From Actinomycetes bacterium (GTDB taxonomy: Bacteria > Actinomycetota > Acidimicrobiia > Acidimicrobiales > RAAP-2), in contig JAJZSM010000124.1 of the NCBI GenBank assembly GCA_021849765.1, positions 1-5,292 of the forward strand: a stretch of DNA of 5,292 nucleotides, written 5' to 3'. This document shows, piece after piece, positions 5,207-5,292 of this stretch; position 1 is the stretch's first letter; each line of letters begins with the position of its first letter. A program made the translations under genes and the position numbers. A model generated the notes under the pieces. It was not told the DNA's origin and made no database searches. It saw only the letters and a program-made list of their open reading frames with translations.

Positions 5207-5292
5207 TTACACCTGACCCGACAAGACGTTGCGCCGGCTCGTGTACTCATCGACATCGATGTCGCCGCGCGCGAGGCGCTCGTCAAGGATCC
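5207..5292 (-). CDS. C-terminal end of a SHOCT-domain protein, 5' truncated
   Basis: On the minus strand a frame is open from the window edge to a TAA at 5209-5207. It gives 27 residues, ILDERLARGDIDVDEYTSRR followed by NVLSGQV. This is the SHOCT pattern: a leucine-containing short helix, the R-G-x-I turn, E-Y/F and a second short helix. SHOCT motifs sit at the C-termini of many otherwise unrelated bacterial proteins, often membrane ones, and are thought to mediate oligomerisation, so they do not reveal the function of the main domain. The gene is in the same direction as the secreted-protein gene and ends 138 nt before its start. A separate promoter candidate lies between them. Confidence 0.7.
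   Translation of the reverse strand, partial: ILDERLARGDIDVDEYTSRRNVLSGQV

Noticed and set aside
5287..5292. The window ends exactly in GGATCC (a BamHI site), and GCTAGC (NheI) occurs at 2-7.
   Set aside because: This may be a clone end or chance; it is not a biological feature. The SHOCT frame runs straight through the GGATCC.

Overview
The window looks like a piece of chromosome from a GC-rich actinomycete (Actinomycetota, possibly a deep lineage such as Acidimicrobiia; the class is a guess). The grounds are GC-rich third codon positions, frequent GTG starts, weak GGTGG-type ribosome sites, and the protein families present. It holds five complete protein genes, two genes cut by the window edges, and one candidate small ORF.

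Left part (1-1410, + strand): the last 40 codons of a possible membrane protein end at 125. A 256-nt gap follows, then a 342-aa DUF2156/LPG-synthase-like protein (the acyltransferase-fold catalytic half of MprF-type lipid aminoacyl transferases, without the flippase half). A stem-loop directly after its stop closes this unit.

Middle (1411-4189, + strand): a three-gene ABC exporter operon of the NodI/NodJ-DrrA/DrrB type. It has one ATPase with all motifs intact, followed by two different six-helix ABC-2 permeases. The genes are tightly packed: a 2-nt gap at one junction and a 1-nt overlap at the other. The best regulatory signal in the window lies in its leader. A perfect 8+8 inverted repeat straddles the putative -10 box, a second long stem-loop lies downstream, and a short ORF with a good ribosome site ends in TGATG overlapping the ATPase start. 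The ATPase and permeases should form one membrane complex; the substrate cannot be read from sequence, but drugs, lipids and polysaccharides are typical for the family.

Right part (4190-5292, - strand): convergent to the operon is a secreted 266-aa protein with an Ala-rich signal peptide, four cysteines and a GH25-like pattern of acidic residues (YDASYPQ, DVE, terminal YDKD). Behind it on the same strand, the window edge cuts a gene whose last 27 residues are a SHOCT-type motif.

No rRNA, tRNA, CRISPR array, insertion sequence or phage gene was recognised. The exporter, the DUF2156 protein and the secreted GH25-like protein all point to the cell envelope, but a shared pathway is inference only.
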